Positions 1 to 13,138 of a stretch of 64,000 nt of DNA are shown in pieces (the stretch's first letter is position 1; each line of letters begins with the position of its first letter). Origin of the DNA: Eutypella sp. D-1 (lineage: Eukaryota > Ascomycota > Sordariomycetes > Xylariales > Diatrypaceae); NCBI GenBank assembly GCA_023313575.1, contig JAJTTP010000001.1, forward strand, positions 3,658,001 through 3,722,000. The letters are read 5' to 3'. Both the position numbers and the translations under genes were made by a program. Below the pieces are notes generated by a model that worked only from the letters and a program-made list of their open reading frames with translations, was not told the origin of the DNA and searched no databases.

Positions 1-2550
1 TGCTCATTTGGACTGTTTCATCCCTTCTGATCTTTTCTTTCTCCTTCAATCGATCCGAATCTTGATATCCATCCTCGTAAAAAAGGGTCGCAGGGGAAAG
101 GAAACGAGAGGAAATGAAGAGACAGGGAGGTGTTCTTCTGTTTGAAGATTTCTGGAATGGGAATTATCACCGTGCGTGTATGATAGGATATCCTCTTTTT
201 TAGTTCATGCTCTTTTTACTTTTTTTACTCTCCCTCATTCTCCTCGGTCGGACATATATAGCATAACATACACGACGTCGCTCGCCGGACTCAGCACGCA
301 TCTCATTCCCTTTGCCTTTGGGGAATGGGGAGGTGTGTGCGGAGATACTTGGTCGCTTAATGCCAATCAATATATACCTACATATCTACCTACAGTCTAT
401 ATTGCCGGAGCAACGTGCCCGTTGAATCGACTCGTGTGTGGTCAGTTCGTCGAGGCGGCCCTGCCGGGACCTCTGTTACTCCCTACCCAACTTCTCGGGT
501 ACTTATGGTTCGTGCGGTTTGTCCTACAGGTGGCGCAGGGAGCATTTGCGTGAGAAAGCGCCAGGATGATGTCGGGGGTGGTAAGGCTGAGGGGTGCTCA
601 ATCCATCGTATCTCCTGCTTGATAGACCTTTAAGAAACTTAGGAATCCGGGGCCCCTCGCGTATGTATCGGGGTGAAAAGCCAGTCGAAGAAATATAGGC
701 AACGAAACTAGGTACCTGCTTTGAGTCATCGTATAAAATAAAGGTCTGACAGAACCATAATCATGCGGTCCTCGGGAGGACAGGCTACCTGCGGTAATAT
801 TTTAACGAGCCAGGAGCCTGATGCTAAGATAAAACGACAAACCTACTTTCCTTACGCACGCATATATTGATTACTATTAAACCCAAATCGGACGGCGAAG
901 ACACCTACTATGCTCTCCCCAACACAAATATCATCCGTCTAGCTGCTACTCAGTAAAATTCAGGCAACAGGGATTCATCCCCATTTCCCTCACACTACGG
1001 CAATGATATTTGACCGTCATCATATTACTAAAGCAAGGCTAGTGCCCCTTCTCCTATCCGTGGAAAGCATGAGAGCTTGAATCATTATTAGCACCACGGC
1101 CTTCTGTAACACTAGAAATAGAACCATCCAAAGACACATTGGGCACTCACCCCCCTACATAGTAGGCTTTTTATGTAACTATTAGGCTGCTAAGTAAAGT
1201 TGTTATAGTGAAAAACGAGTCACAGCACATGGAACTAGTAACAGACTGTCCCAGGCCCGATCCTGGAAAAAGGGGGCCAAGATGGGGCCAACTAGCTCTA
1301 GTCAACTTATAAGCAATATCTCGGGGACCTGACTATATAAGACAGGAGCGGGCGGGAATTAGGTATGACGAAATTAAAGACCCAGGGATGCCGGGATGCC
1401 GGGTAGGGCGCATACCATCCCATCTTCATCCCATCCTATATCACACCTCATCCAGGGTTGCCCCCTTCTCGACTTTTTCTGTATCGATCGCATGAGAAAA
1501 GGGGGTGGGGGATGTCGGGAAGAAAAAAAGAAAGAAAAAGAAACATCTCTAACTTCCACGCATCCGCACCCGCACCCGTATATCCACATCCATATTATAG
1601 GCTGACAAGTTCCTCCCCTGTTCTTCCTCTGCCCCATCCACCCCTCCACCCCGCATTGCTGATAACTTAACAGGTCACAAAAGGTCAAAATCAGACTGGC
1701 AAACCCCGCCAGGAGAGCCACCCCCCGACCAGCCGTTATACACACCTACACAAGTACCTACGTAAGTACCCTGGGTAGGCAGATAAAAATTTAAGGTACC
1801 CGGTCCAAAATGGCACTATTATAGTATAGGCTCTATAACTTGCGTCAAGTCTAACCCAAGAATATTACGATGTTACCCGCCTAGCTGGTACCGTGGTTGG
1901 CTGTGTGGTCTGCTTTGCTTTTTTTTTGACAACGAATCCAACCGGTGACCTGGTATACCTGTCTACATACTTTCTACGTACTTAAGCTAGGTAGACCAGA
2001 CTAGACTGTCTGAGGCAAATAATCGTCACCGGAACCCTCGCGGGCCATCGGATTCCCAACGGTAAACGGCTTAGATTGCAACCTGTGCACCACTCTGTAC
2101 ATCCAGCTCTACCACTAGTTGCTCTCCATCCTTGACTTTATTCCCCTTTCTCTCTTTCTTCTCCATCTCCTTCCCTGCCTCTTATCTAATTTAGTCCGGC
2201 ACACGGCTCTGTTTCCTCGGCGGACCGTTCACATGCGTCTCCTGAGCAGCCTGAGCTTCGTCATAAGAAACAGCCCGGAGTGAGAGAAACCTCGGTTCCC
2301 GTTAGCCATCGTGACAGTATATTGAGCCCTCCCGACAGCAGATATAGAAGCCAGAACTGCCCCAAGCCATACACTCCTCCTTCATCAACCTTGGCGGTGT
2401 TCGTTTCTTGTTGTTCTTCGCAAAATATAACGAGACAGCAAAATCCGTTCGACAGCGATAGAGGTTGCTGACCTGCACTCACTACTGACTGCCTCCCTTT
2501 TGTGACAACGATCGGTATTGAACATATCGGCATACACACAGACGAACATC
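1..2550. other. Intergenic, no supported gene; promoter side of next gene
   Basis: No reading frame here has a recognisable domain, a splice pattern or a family resemblance. The longest open frames (about 125 codons, near 176-553 and 1374-1745) overlap other open frames on the same or opposite strand and look like chance. A pyrimidine-rich tract at about 2136-2190 lies roughly 360 bp before the first gene and resembles the CT-rich stretches common in fungal promoters. Scattered TACCTA/GTAAGTA-type motifs occur around 1740-2000. Confidence 0.5.
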
Positions 2551-3414
2551 ATGGCGGCGCCACCAAGCAAGCACATTGGTGACCTTAACGGCACCTGGGT
2601 CCTTGTAAGCCCCCCTCCCCCTTTTCCCTCCCTTTTGATTGCAAGCCTACATATCCCTGCTCCTCTGCCCTAGATTCCCTGATTTCGCCATTAATCCACG
2701 AACAATAATGCCGACCCCAATGAACCCTCCCCCCCCCCCTTACCCCACCTCAAACCCCCACTAACAACTTCTCACGTCCTGCTAACATTGAAACTCCCCT
2801 CAAACCAGAACAAGACGCTTTCGGACCCGACGGACGCGACGCTCGCACTGCAGGGAGTGGGGTGGATGCTGCGGAAGACGATCGGGCTGGCGACGGTGAC
2901 GCTGCACGTGAAGCAGTACACGGGACCGCCGCGGGCGCCGTCGACGTCAGCGGAGGACGCGACGCACATCGACGTGGAGCAGACGCTGACGGGCGGGGTG
3001 CAGGGGAACGCGGAGCAGCGGTGTCTGGACTGGGAGGCGCGGGAGCACCGGGACTGGCTGTTCGGGACGGTGCGGGGCCAGTCGCGCTTCGTGTCGCTCT
3101 CGGACCTCAACAGCTGGGTCCCCGAGACCTACGGCGCATACCTGCGCGGCGGCGCCGGCGACGACGACGGCGGCGAGTGGCTCGAGGGCGAAGCCGAGAA
3201 CCGCGGGCCCCTAGGCGAGTCTCACGTCCTCAGCCACGTCCAGAACACCGATGAAGGCCGCGGCTGGTCCGCCACCCAGATCTGGGGCTTCCAGGTCATC
3301 GGCGGCGAGCGCCGCTACGTCCGCCTCGTCGTCGTCCGCGACAAGGACGGCAAGAAGGAAGTCCGCATGAAGATGGTGTACGACTACGTCCCTCCTGAGC
3401 AACAGCAAAAGTGA
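2551..3414 (+). CDS. Conserved fungal protein, possibly lipocalin/FABP-like
   Basis: Two exons, 2551-2604 and 2809-3414, are joined across a 204-bp intron (donor GTAAGC, branch GCTAAC near 2781, acceptor CAG), giving 219 residues. Exon 1 encodes the short start MAAPPSKHIGDLNGTWVL, and exon 2 continues in phase with NKTLSDPTDATLALQGVGW. The small N-terminal G-T-W followed by alternating strand-like segments (ATVTLHVKQY, HIDVEQTLTGG, YVRLVVVRDKDGKK) suggests a small beta-barrel that binds a lipid or other ligand. That is inference from pattern only, and I cannot name the family with certainty. There is no signal peptide and no membrane segment, so it is probably cytosolic. An Asp/Gly-rich insert (GDDDGGE) lies in the middle. 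The coding GC is much higher than in the flanks. The first exon is short, but the intron signals and the exact phase support it. Confidence 0.75.
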
Positions 3415-4251
3415 ATAGGATGATGCGGGTCGAGTGAGATGGGGGCGGGGTAGATAGATGGTGGGGGAACTATGCATAAGACATGCGCTGCATATATCGG
3501 CATGAGTGAGCGGGTTGCTAGATGGACCTTAATATCACATTTATTTGCTATGACGTGCCGGTCGTTGCCCCAAACACGTATCTTTTGGCGGCAGCTATGC
3601 CATACATCGCGAAGGGGGTTGGGACTTATAAGCTCTCGTCTCTAGGGGGCTTTGGGAGATGCCGTGTATACAACTCTACACCACCTACGCAAACATGATG
3701 GTTCTCTTCTCATTCTAAACCAGGCCGAGGGGAGTGAACAAAACCCCGCTCATGTACGGGCCTGTTGATGGTGTAACGCCTTCCAATGATGTGCGGGTTG
3801 AATTTCCCCCCTTTCCCCTCCCCCCTTTGCACGGACCTGAACAACTGTTGAGCGTTGCCGGGGGCCAAGAAATGTGCCCGTCCTCCTACTTTATCCTTCC
3901 TCCCCTACCTCTGTCCCTGCGACGCTTGCGCAGCCAGTGATGAACTATGCAGTGTTGAATCCACATGACGCCGCCCTGTCCATTCCCTTCCCCGCCCCCA
4001 TTCGCCGATTTATTTGTCCATCCGTCTATTGAAAATCACGCCTCGGAGCGCCTCTGGCCTATTTCCCAATCTGGCTTTCCGTTGTGATGCCTTTCTTTCT
4101 TCTTCGTTTCGCTTCGATTCCGTATATTTTCATTCCCATGTACCGTGCGTGATATCTGAGGGTAGGTGTAAGGATTGTAAGGATCCGCCGTAAATGCTCG
4201 CTCATATCTACCGCTACAGGAGTGAACCACCCCCTTCCCCACTTACCCCCT
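3415..4251. other. Intergenic between convergent genes
   Basis: This is the shared 3' flank of a plus-strand and a minus-strand gene. I see no gene, only short chance frames and C/T-rich tracts (3800-3920). Both transcripts must end here. Confidence 0.5.
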
Positions 4252-4882
4252 TTACGCGGGCCGCCTCTTAACGAACTCCTCGAGGTCAGCGCGGGTGGCG
4301 ACGCCGAGGACGAAGCGGCGGTCCTCGTCGGTGACGACGGCGAATTCCTGGGGCTGGGCAGCGGGACCGGCGCCCTCGAAGAAGGCCTCGAGGTCCTCCA
4401 GCGGGGTGTCGAGGGTGATGACGCGGTAGGGCTGGCCGCCGGCGCGGGGCCCGCGCTTGAACCTCGTCATGGCGCGCGACAGGGGGTCCTCGGGCCGCAC
4501 GCGGCCGGCGTCCAGCTGCGCCTGCAGTGCCGGCATCGCGATGTATCCTAGCAGCGCCCGCGTCTCCCCGTCCACTACGGTCAAGTGCGTGTAGTCCCGC
4601 TCGAAGGCGGACTGCAGGGCCAGGGACACGGGATCCGAGGGGTTGAGCGAGAGGGCGGCGGGCGGTTCGAGATCTTGCACCGTTGCCTGTAAATGTGGAA
4701 ATGTCTCGTGTGTCAGTAACCTCATTATATCACATCATATCATATCATATCATATCACATTATATTAGGGCCTAGATGACTTCACTTACCCCCCGATACC
4801 TCGACGACCACTTCGATACGTACGGCTGGCCTGACAAGGGAGATGGCCCGATGTGGGATCCGGCCTTGAGGGTCTCCGTCAT
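4252..4882 (-). CDS. Small CBS-domain protein
   Basis: On the minus strand, exon 1 is 4882-4790 (31 codons, starting MTETLKAGSHIGPSPLSG) and exon 2 is 4686-4252. The 103-bp intron (GTAAGT, acceptor TTTACAG) keeps the phase. The product has 175 residues. It carries a CBS pair: the first unit runs from about residue 32 to 95 (ATVQDLEPP, then HLTVVDGETRALLGYIAM) and the second to the C-terminus (YRVITLDTPLEDLEAFFEG, then FAVVTDEDRRFVLGVATRADLEEFVKR). CBS pairs usually bind adenosyl nucleotides and regulate a partner protein. No enzymatic domain is attached, so a free-standing sensor or regulator is likely, with the partner unknown. The intron contains a (CATAT)n microsatellite at about 4732-4760. 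The gene is convergent with the gene on its left and divergent from the phosphate carrier. Confidence 0.85.
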
Positions 4883-6241
4883 GATTGTCAGGGTGTTGTT
4901 ATTCAGCACAAAGAAGACGGTGATTTAAGTAGGTAAGTAACGTAAGATGTGCTGTGTATGAAATGCTGATGTTTAGTAGCTTCCAGGGTTGATAGGTACT
5001 ATGTAGGTCGGTAGGTGATGACAAGATGGTCCGGGAGGTTGTCGGTCTCTCTAAGAAAGTTTAAGTGGGTAAGTCAAGCTAAAGTATAATGGACCATGAT
5101 ATGGAGTCCACGGGTACTTCATACATACAAGACCATACGGAGCAGGGGAGCGGAGCTAACCCGTTAAGTGCGTCAAGTGGGGTGATGAATTAAAGGAAAT
5201 CGGCGCCCGCACTTTCTGCCCAGGTGCTACCCGCCCGGACCTGGCAGAAGTATTTGAGGTCCCCGTCTTCGTTGCTACAATCTTCTCAAAAATCGCATCA
5301 TGAAGCTTGACGACATATCGTTACAATAAACTGAATCAGACATCCATACCCAACCAAACAGGCACGGAATTCAATCTATGCAATACCAAATCAGCATCCA
5401 TCTGTAGGAAGTGCGCGGCCATCGATTTACCACATATGTCAAATTGCAGAGTCGCACAACAGCTTCCCGGGCTAAAAAGCTTGGATTTGAGGATAATTGC
5501 CATTGCCCAGTATGAGTATGGGAAACCAACACAAAAGACATCCAACACACATCCAACACACATGGCTGCAGACAATGGTGAGATGAACTTGCCAACCTAC
5601 ATTTTGACGAACTTGTCCTTGCCATTGGGGAAACGTAGATAGCCGTCATGTCGTCTATACGTGGTAATCCGACGGGTGTCGTGACGTCAGATGTGACTTA
5701 TAGACATATCTACCTACATACCTAGGAAGTATGTACTTAGGGCTGTTAGGTAGTCGCCGAGCAGGATTCATACCGGGAGGTGATGACCCCCTTCATACGG
5801 ATGGATGTACGGGTGTGCGGATGAACAAATGGTGGTGGTGGATGGAGGTTACCTTATCTCCGGAGCTCCCATGCCTTCTCCTCCCCCTTCCACTGAGCCA
5901 CTGCTACCCCAAATAATTCTGGGTTGTTACCCTTAGGTATGATACGACCTTGACAGGTTGTTTTCCTTTTGTTCATTTGCAGGCTGAACAGCCAGTTGGT
6001 ATCCGAGCTGCTTGAATTGAAAGTGTCTTTATCGTTCCATGAGGGCATCCCGAATACTAGCCGAGAAAGAAAGTGATCAATCGCGGAACCTTCGGGAAAA
6101 CATTAGACCCCCGTGCTTGAATCGCGCGAATTTATTTATGCTTAAACGGGCTTTCTAATTTAACCTTACGCACCGCGGTAAATCATCTTGAAGAGTGCCA
6201 GCAACCACGATTTGAATCCAATACCGGCAAAGGCTGTCAAG
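4883..6241. promoter_or_regulatory. Divergent intergenic region, CBS gene / phosphate carrier
   Basis: This 1.36-kb stretch separates two divergently transcribed genes and must contain both promoters. Open frames on both strands at about 5307-5650 have no family resemblance and overlap each other. No TATA box or known binding site stands out. The carrier's coding frame is open for 18 codons upstream of its first ATG at 6242 but contains no ATG there. Confidence 0.4.
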
Positions 6242-7636
6242 ATGTCGTATCTCTTCCCTAACCACCGATCGCTGCAGCAATCCTTCGGCTCTCCCCTGCA
6301 GCCCGCGTCAGAGGCTCCGCGGTCGGGGTCTCAGCAGCCGAGCAAGGCGACCCCGTACCAGGCCCGACCCGATCTATACACGGCCGCCTACTCCGTAGTC
6401 GACGATGCGAAAAACAAAGCGCAAAAGCTGAGCGCCGAGGCTCAGCACGAGTTTGACAAAGCCAGCGGCGCCGCCCAGGCCAAGGCCGGTAAGATCGAGC
6501 TGTACACGCCTAAATACTACGCCGCCTGCACTTTTGGTGGTCTCCTAGCCTGCGTGAGTAGTTGTTCCGCAATCCGCTTCCCTTCCGATGGCAGGAAGGG
6601 TCGCCCATAGTGCTTATATCCCCCCCTAAGTTATATATAACTAACACGGGGCGCCAATCTTGCGACTAGGGTCTCACGCACACGGCCGTCACGCCACTCG
6701 ACCTCGTCAAGACACGACGCCAGGTAGACTCGAAGCTATACAAGAGCAACATCCAGGGGTGGCGCCTGATCTACGGGAAGGAAGGGGTGCGGGGGATCTT
6801 CACGGGATGGAGCCCGACGCTGTTCGGGTACTCGGCGCAGGGGGCGTTCAAGTATGGGTGGTACGAGTACTTCAAAAAGAAGTACAGCGACCTGGCGGGG
6901 CCGGAGAACGCGCAGCGGTACCGGACGGTGCTGTACCTCGCGGCGTCGGCATCGGCCGAGACCCTCGCGGACGTCGCGCTGTGCCCCTTCGAGGCCGTCA
7001 AGGTGCGCATGCAGACGACGATTCCGCCAGCGTACACGGGCACGCTCGACGGCCTGCGCAAGATCACCGCCGCCGAGGGCGTTGGCGGCCTCTACAAGGG
7101 CCTGTACCCGCTGTGGGGGCGGCAGATCCCCTACACGATGATGAAGTTCGCCTCGTTCGAGACCATCGTCGAGATGATCTACGACGGGCTGCCGGGCACC
7201 AAGGCGGACTACGGCAAGGCGGCGCAGACCGCGGTGTCCTTCACGGGCGGCTACCTCGCCGGCATCCTCTGCGCCATCGTCTCACACCCGGCCGACGTGC
7301 TCGTGAGCAAGCTCAACGCGAACCGCCGTGCCGGCGAAGGTTTCGGCGCCGCCGTCGCCCGCAACTACGCCGACATCGGCTTCGCCGGCCTCTGGAACGG
7401 CCTCCCCGTCCGTATCGTCATGATCGGCACCCTCACCGGCCTCCAGTGGATGATCTACGACTACTTCAAGATCTTTATGGGCCTTCCCACCACCGGTGGT
7501 AAGTTGTTTCTTTTTCTTTTTCTTTCGGTTCACTTCTCTCCTTCCTTCGCGGCGATATGAGCGGTCGTTAATGCATGGATGGATGAATGACTGATCACTT
7601 CTCGCAGGTGGCGCCCCCCAAGGGGAGAAGAAGTAG
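6242..7636 (+). CDS. Mitochondrial phosphate carrier
   Basis: Three exons (6242-6553, 6670-7498, 7608-7636) give 389 residues. The introns are 116 bp (GTGAGT/TAG) and 109 bp (GTAAGT/CAG), and the last exon adds only GGAPQGEKK and the stop. The protein is a mitochondrial solute carrier that imports phosphate into the matrix with protons for ATP synthesis. Three repeats with the carrier signature are visible: PLDLVKTRRQ, then PFEAVKVRMQ, then PADVLVSK. Each repeat should contribute two membrane helices in the inner membrane. The order and wording (GLTHTAVTPLDLVKTRRQVD, RQIPYTMMKFASFE) match the Mir1/Pic2 group; which of the two is uncertain. A non-repeat N-terminal extension of about 90 residues contains an Ala/Lys-rich helix (DDAKNKAQKLSAEAQHEF). 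The start is the first ATG, followed by MSYLFPNHRSLQQSFGSP. Confidence 0.95.
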
Positions 7637-10600
7637 GCGATGAGCAGCCGTGATGACACCTGCGGGGGATCGTGACCGTAGTATGGACAAGTTAGATAGC
7701 CGAGACTGTGAGGTATCGTACAGCTTTCGGCGGTGATTATTTTGGCCTGAGGATTGAATGCCTCCCCGAAAAATTGGCACCAAAGAGGTGCGTTTCCAGT
7801 CGGACTACTTGGCACGTTCGTCTCCACTCAAGTCCAGGTTCGGTAGAGTAGCGCGCATTTTTTGGTTGTATTAATTATCGAGTCTTCTATTTAGAAATGT
7901 ACAAATGCGCCTACGTGATCACAACAGCCGGAAAGGCCATTCATTTTTGGACTCCTGGTCACTATACTGATGCATGTGCACGCATGTATATACATTATAT
8001 GGGCCACGACCACTTTCTCTTCCATGATATCGCGAGCCAATCTATCGTCCGTCTCGTTGCGGGCGGTCTTTACATACCAAACCAGGTACTGAACGTTCCA
8101 GTGGAGACACGAAAATCTGCATACAAGCGCATCAGTAAGTCCACATTGATGTGCCCAGCAACTATCATCGGAGATCGGCATCGTGAATCCCGATCAGCTA
8201 TCGGCTCCTATCGGTTTCTCCGCCCACCTGGCCCACTCGAGGTATGGACCTACAGGTTTATAGACCGGTGGGGATGGGACGGGATGACGGGGGTGAACCG
8301 AACTGAACCCGAATGTGGGGTGGGGCCGGGAGCAGACGGGAGGTGGGAGACCGGGGCAAGGGAGTTTTTATCAGTCTCCGTTTCTCAGGTGGCATTCTAT
8401 GGTGGTTTTTTTTTTTTTTCTTTCCTTTTCCCTTTTCCTTTCTCATCTTCTTTGGGCTTTGGGACGGAGTAAATACAGTAATCCTGCTCGGCTCGTTCAT
8501 ATATGCAATGGTACCCTACTCTGTCAACTTGAGTAGCCGACTGGCGCCATGTGATAACAAGCAGCGACCCGAATCGATCGCTATCCCTGACGGATGAGGA
8601 TGATGTTATTATACCCTGGGCAGTTTGGGTTCCGACACAGTATACTTATTATGCATATACACGCGGTATGCGATAGCACGTGGCCGAGACACCCAAAACG
8701 CCCCTTGGCCCCCATACCTTTTAAGACCCATTATCCATGTATGGATAGGGGGGATTTGGGGTACTGGGATACTGGTACCAGTTCGAAGTAACATGTCGTT
8801 ATGGCCTTCTAGAAGCCCAACTTGCGACCACACATATCCTTGCGGAAGAAGTCTCGAGAAAAGGCTATGTCTCACTTCCTTGGGGAGAAGGGGACAAGGG
8901 GTGTATGTCGATAGGCAAGTGGTTGCCAATGAAAATGGGTCAGTACACAAGTCATTCGTAGGTACACAGCTAGGCACTGAACCATTTTCATTGTCACCCA
9001 GTTGATAGGATGATAGGTTGTGATTTGTTGGTTGGGTTACTTCCAAGGCTCCATTTTCCATGCCACTCTGCCCCTCACCCTCCCAGTCAGTCGGAAACCT
9101 CCGGGTCCTCTCCGTTCTCCCCATCTTATTAATTTCGTCATAGCAGGTTTCCCCGTACGAGGGAAAGGACATCTTTTCCCCCGCCGCCCCCCCGAATTGG
9201 TGGTGGTCTGGTATATATGCAAGTGTATCGGTCGGGGGCTTGTGATAGATACATATCAAACCGTAGGTAAGTAATAATTAATGCAGTTAATAACTAGACC
9301 GAACCCCTGGCACACACCCACCTGCGCACCAATGCGCACCGCCTGGGTCTTCTGATTCGAGGCCTCTTGTGTTAAGTGTGTACACATCATGCGGGTAGGC
9401 CGATCCATCGTCGCTAGGCGGCGCTATCTCGGGTCTGCTAGTTCGCAGACCTCGTGGACTCGCTGGCTCGCTATAATTCCCCGCGGCTAGTAGCCAGCTT
9501 TAAAGGGATTCTCTACTACCTAAGTATGTAGAGGACCATCAGCAGCACCACGAGGTAGCAACAAGCAAAGTGTATAGGAACTTGGGCACCCACCTGTCTA
9601 TACGAACTGGAGTACGAGACACCTAAATGAAGTATGTATGTAATAGTAATGTAGAAGAGTAGATGACGTCTCGCCAAGGTTACGGGACCTTCTTTGTTCT
9701 CCTTTTCTGGTAAAGCCCATCGTGCCGCCCCCCCCCCCTTTCCTGCCCCTGCTGGCCCCAGCTGCTTTCCAACAAGGACGCCTCGGCCGAGTTGACCATT
9801 TTCAGACTCTCACGCATATGTGGTTCTATTGGCACCAAGGAGGGGAGAGCAGCAAAGCACAGCCAGCCAAGTCCTTCGGCGCCGGCGCCGTCCCTTTCCT
9901 TCTTCCTTCTTCTTTACCCCACACTATCGACGGAGCCTTACCGCAACGCGCATAGTAGAAAAAACCAGGCGGTTGGACTACATACTACTTTACTGCAAAA
10001 GCTGCTTGATATCGTACTTGTATGAATAGAGGAACCCCCCCCCCCTAACCCGCCTGGCCCCTGAAACGTCGCCAGTGCCAGAACCCAAATAGCCGGCCGA
10101 ATAACTCGGCTGGGTCCGGGTGTGAATCAAACCCCCTTTTTTGGCTCCCGGATAATTCAGGACGAATCACAGCACGCGTCGCGGAGTGTCGACGAGGCGG
10201 AGGTCGGGTTATACCGCAGCAATGTCGTGACGAGTGTCTTCGTCTCATGGCGTGGCACAAGATGTGACGTCGATCAGATCATGACGGGCGCTGTATCGCG
10301 GGAAGTTAGCCCCGACTACCTGCGACGTTAAGTCCTTGCGGAATCTACAACACACACGTATACACATGTATCGTCAAGTGTTTTCTTATTTATCTCTCCC
10401 CGATAAGTCACAATCACAGTCGCAATCACGGTTACAGTCACGGTTACATGGAACATAACAGATCCAGCGCATCGGGTGCGGCTCGAGACGCCTCGACGCC
10501 TTGTCAGGTTGACAGAACCCGCATGCACGGAATACAAACATTGCTGCAGACTTACAAAGTTGTAATATGACATATAACATGCTCTCTGTCAGTCATAACA

Positions 10601-13138
10601 ACCCCCGACCTTTATACTATCTTGACTACCATAGGCTTGTTGGAGTATCGTGACCTGCTATATCAGGAGTACGATAGACATTTCAGGGTCTTACCTGTTC
10701 TCAAAACCACAAAAGGTACCTTGGGGTAGGGGCATGCGGGGGTTCTCACGCCGTCTCTGCTCGTGAATCACCTACTCAGTATCAAAGGTTGGAGATATTT
10801 ATATAGTAAAATGAGCGGACTGGTCCAAGCCAGCTCTGAGGTTGTTTATTGGAAGACGGGAAGCGAGGTGAGGGATTATAGAAGCTCAACAAATTTCTTT
10901 AGCTGGCAATGACTTTGACTCCCACCAGCTTAAATCCATGGGTTGAATGCGAACACTACTTGCTAGTAAGAACCGACGGGCTCGGCCTGAGGGTTGACCC
11001 GTCCATCCATCAAAGATGAACCCATAAAACTCGTACATAGGTACTTGAAGTAAGTAGATAAGTGGAAGTAAGAAACGGCCCGAGGGGTTTATAATTGGCG
11101 TGGAATTTAGAACATTGAAAAGCGGTCGTCATAGTCTGTTAATCCTTACAGTAGCGCAGCCCTCGGGGCAGATAGCACAAAGTTGATTAATAAGGTACGG
11201 GCTATTTGGCTACAGCTAGATGGATGTATGTAGGCATGTTGTTAGGTTGGTATGTATTTCGGTCCCTAGGTGGGCTAGAGGCTACCTAAGTAGAGAGGGG
11301 CACAAGGGCATGGTCCGCCCCTACATAAGTGTATGTATATATGGGGCGGAACTTGACTTTGCTACTAAGTACGGAGTAGGTAAGGCTAGTCTACCTCCTA
11401 GGTGGTGATTAAGTTGGGGGTTACTTTCCGGGATTAGGATCTTACCCCATCTTTTGACCCTCCTTCAAGGCCCAGAGGGGGGGGGGCAAGGGGGGCAGTT
11501 TAGGGGGGGGGTGGTTACGGGCGGGCTTGCTCGCATGAGCACCGCGCGGGATCGTTGGATCGGCTGCAAGTTGGTGAATTTGTTGGTCCGAACGATAAAA
11601 TAACGCTAGCGCTAGGGCAAACCTGGATAAACCTGGGTAGGTAATCTGGGCAGCTAACCTTTGAAGGCTATTTGCTAGGGTTCTCCAGCTGTGCCCCAGG
11701 GCTCTTCTCCCTCTTTTCCCCCAGCTTACCAGCCCGCCCACCCGCACGCACGCCCTCCCCAAGTCTGATGATACACATCCCCAGGCCTCACAATCAATAT
11801 GATTAGGTATGGATACCTACTTCGGTTATGTACTCCAGGGCTAACTAACCACTGCCTTAGGTACACTTAGTAATTTGCGCATCTTCTAGGACAAACTTGT
11901 CTCCCATCTGCCTGCCTGTGTGTGTGTCTTGCTTTTTGCACCCGCAACCACCAACGATTCGGTAACGACGCAGCATCCATACACCACCCACCCACCACGA
12001 CGACCTTCCAACTTGTCAAGCTGTAAATGATTCCATCCCGGGCTTAGTTCACTTGTCCTGTTTATGTTTCCTTTAGGCTTAGGTTTGAACCTTGGTTACC
12101 TAACCACATACTTTATTTTATGTACATACCTAAGTAGGTAGATTTCCCTCTATTTTCAGAGGTCTGGACTTTCCACCAAACGCATCCTAATACTTGAATG
12201 GACACCTGAATACATACGTTGAATACATACCTACCTATCCTACCCGAATACCTCCAAATAAGAGAGGCTTTTGCCGATCTTCCTCCAACATCCACAAAAA
12301 AGAAACCACCACCATCACTACCACCACCACTACTACTATCAATACTATCGCCAACACCGAAACCACCGAAACTATCGACACCCTCACCTCCTTTAAAAGA
12401 ATTACATTTAATAGAAAGTATCTTTCTTCTATACTACATAAGATTATTCAGATTTTCTATACCTAATTGTAAGCAGAATATTACGGAATATTTCCGACAA
12501 TCATCTCTCCGACCGGCAGTATTCATTCATTCACTACTTGCTGTCTCTCATCGCCCCATTGCCTCACTGCGTCATTGCCTCGTCACCTATACTCTATTCA
12601 ATATTTCCCTATCCCGTCCCCCACCCCCCGTTTCCTGTCTTCCACCGAACGGATTCTGAAATAGAAGTCCTCCATTCTTGACGCGCTTAATGTCAAAGAC
12701 CTTCTTCGGGTTAATTGCTGTTGCTCATAGAGTATACGGCTAAGTCCCTCTTTGCCAGATAGCCATCCTCACCCACCCCTTCGTGCGCATCCCGTCGTTG
12801 TCAATTGATTCTATACCTAAGTTCCACGGCTTACATTTCCACTTGAAAGGCTATTGCGACACAACGACGACTTCGCGGAAACGGTCCACGGCACCACTCT
12901 AAAGGGCGACTCTAAAGGGCGACTTCCATTTATCATTCAGTTTTGGGAAAAGTTGCATATCAATATCGATTTCGATATTCAGGCTTTGGTTTCCCCGGTC
13001 AAATTTTTCGCATTTCATTGTTTCGACCTACATCGTGCAGTCCCCTCATCAAATCGAGCGATCGCCTTGTGTCCATGCTGGTTTAACGCCCCGTAACCAG
13101 CCCTCCATCTCGTGGCCTTGCCAGGCCTTACCGCCGTT
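7637..13138. other. 5.5-kb gene-poor stretch
   Basis: I see no supportable gene. The two longest frames, 7897-8472 (+) and 8609-9259 (-, 216 codons), run through low-complexity tracts or overlap frames on the other strand and have no domain signal. The stretch contains a T-tract (about 8407-8420), an inverted repeat at 8921-9000, a run of ACC/ACT trinucleotides at about 12303-12345 and several TACCTA/TAGGTA motifs (for example 12120-12140). The last 500-800 bp before 13139 probably hold the promoter and leader of the CreB-type gene. Confidence 0.5.
8921..9000. repeat. Imperfect inverted repeat (stem-loop)
   Basis: The left arm at about 8921-8945 and the right arm at about 8976-9000 are near-perfect reverse complements. 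The core CAATGAAAATGG/CCATTTTCATTG is exact, and a few mismatches lie outside it. The loop is about 30 bases. It sits in a gene-free stretch and could be a foldback element relic or an RNA hairpin. Confidence 0.6.

Noticed and set aside
176..553. 125-codon plus-strand frame as a gene
   Set aside because: No splice pattern, domain or homology cue; composition equals the intergenic surroundings.
6660..7502. 280-codon plus-strand frame within the phosphate carrier
   Set aside because: Out-of-frame shadow, Arg-rich; the carrier frame has all three signature repeats.
7897..8472. 191-codon plus-strand frame
   Set aside because: It ends in a run of Phe from a T-tract and is overlapped by other frames; no family resemblance.
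8609..9259. 216-codon minus-strand frame
   Set aside because: It overlaps a 126-codon plus-strand frame, runs through an inverted repeat, has no domain, and has composition unlike the real genes.
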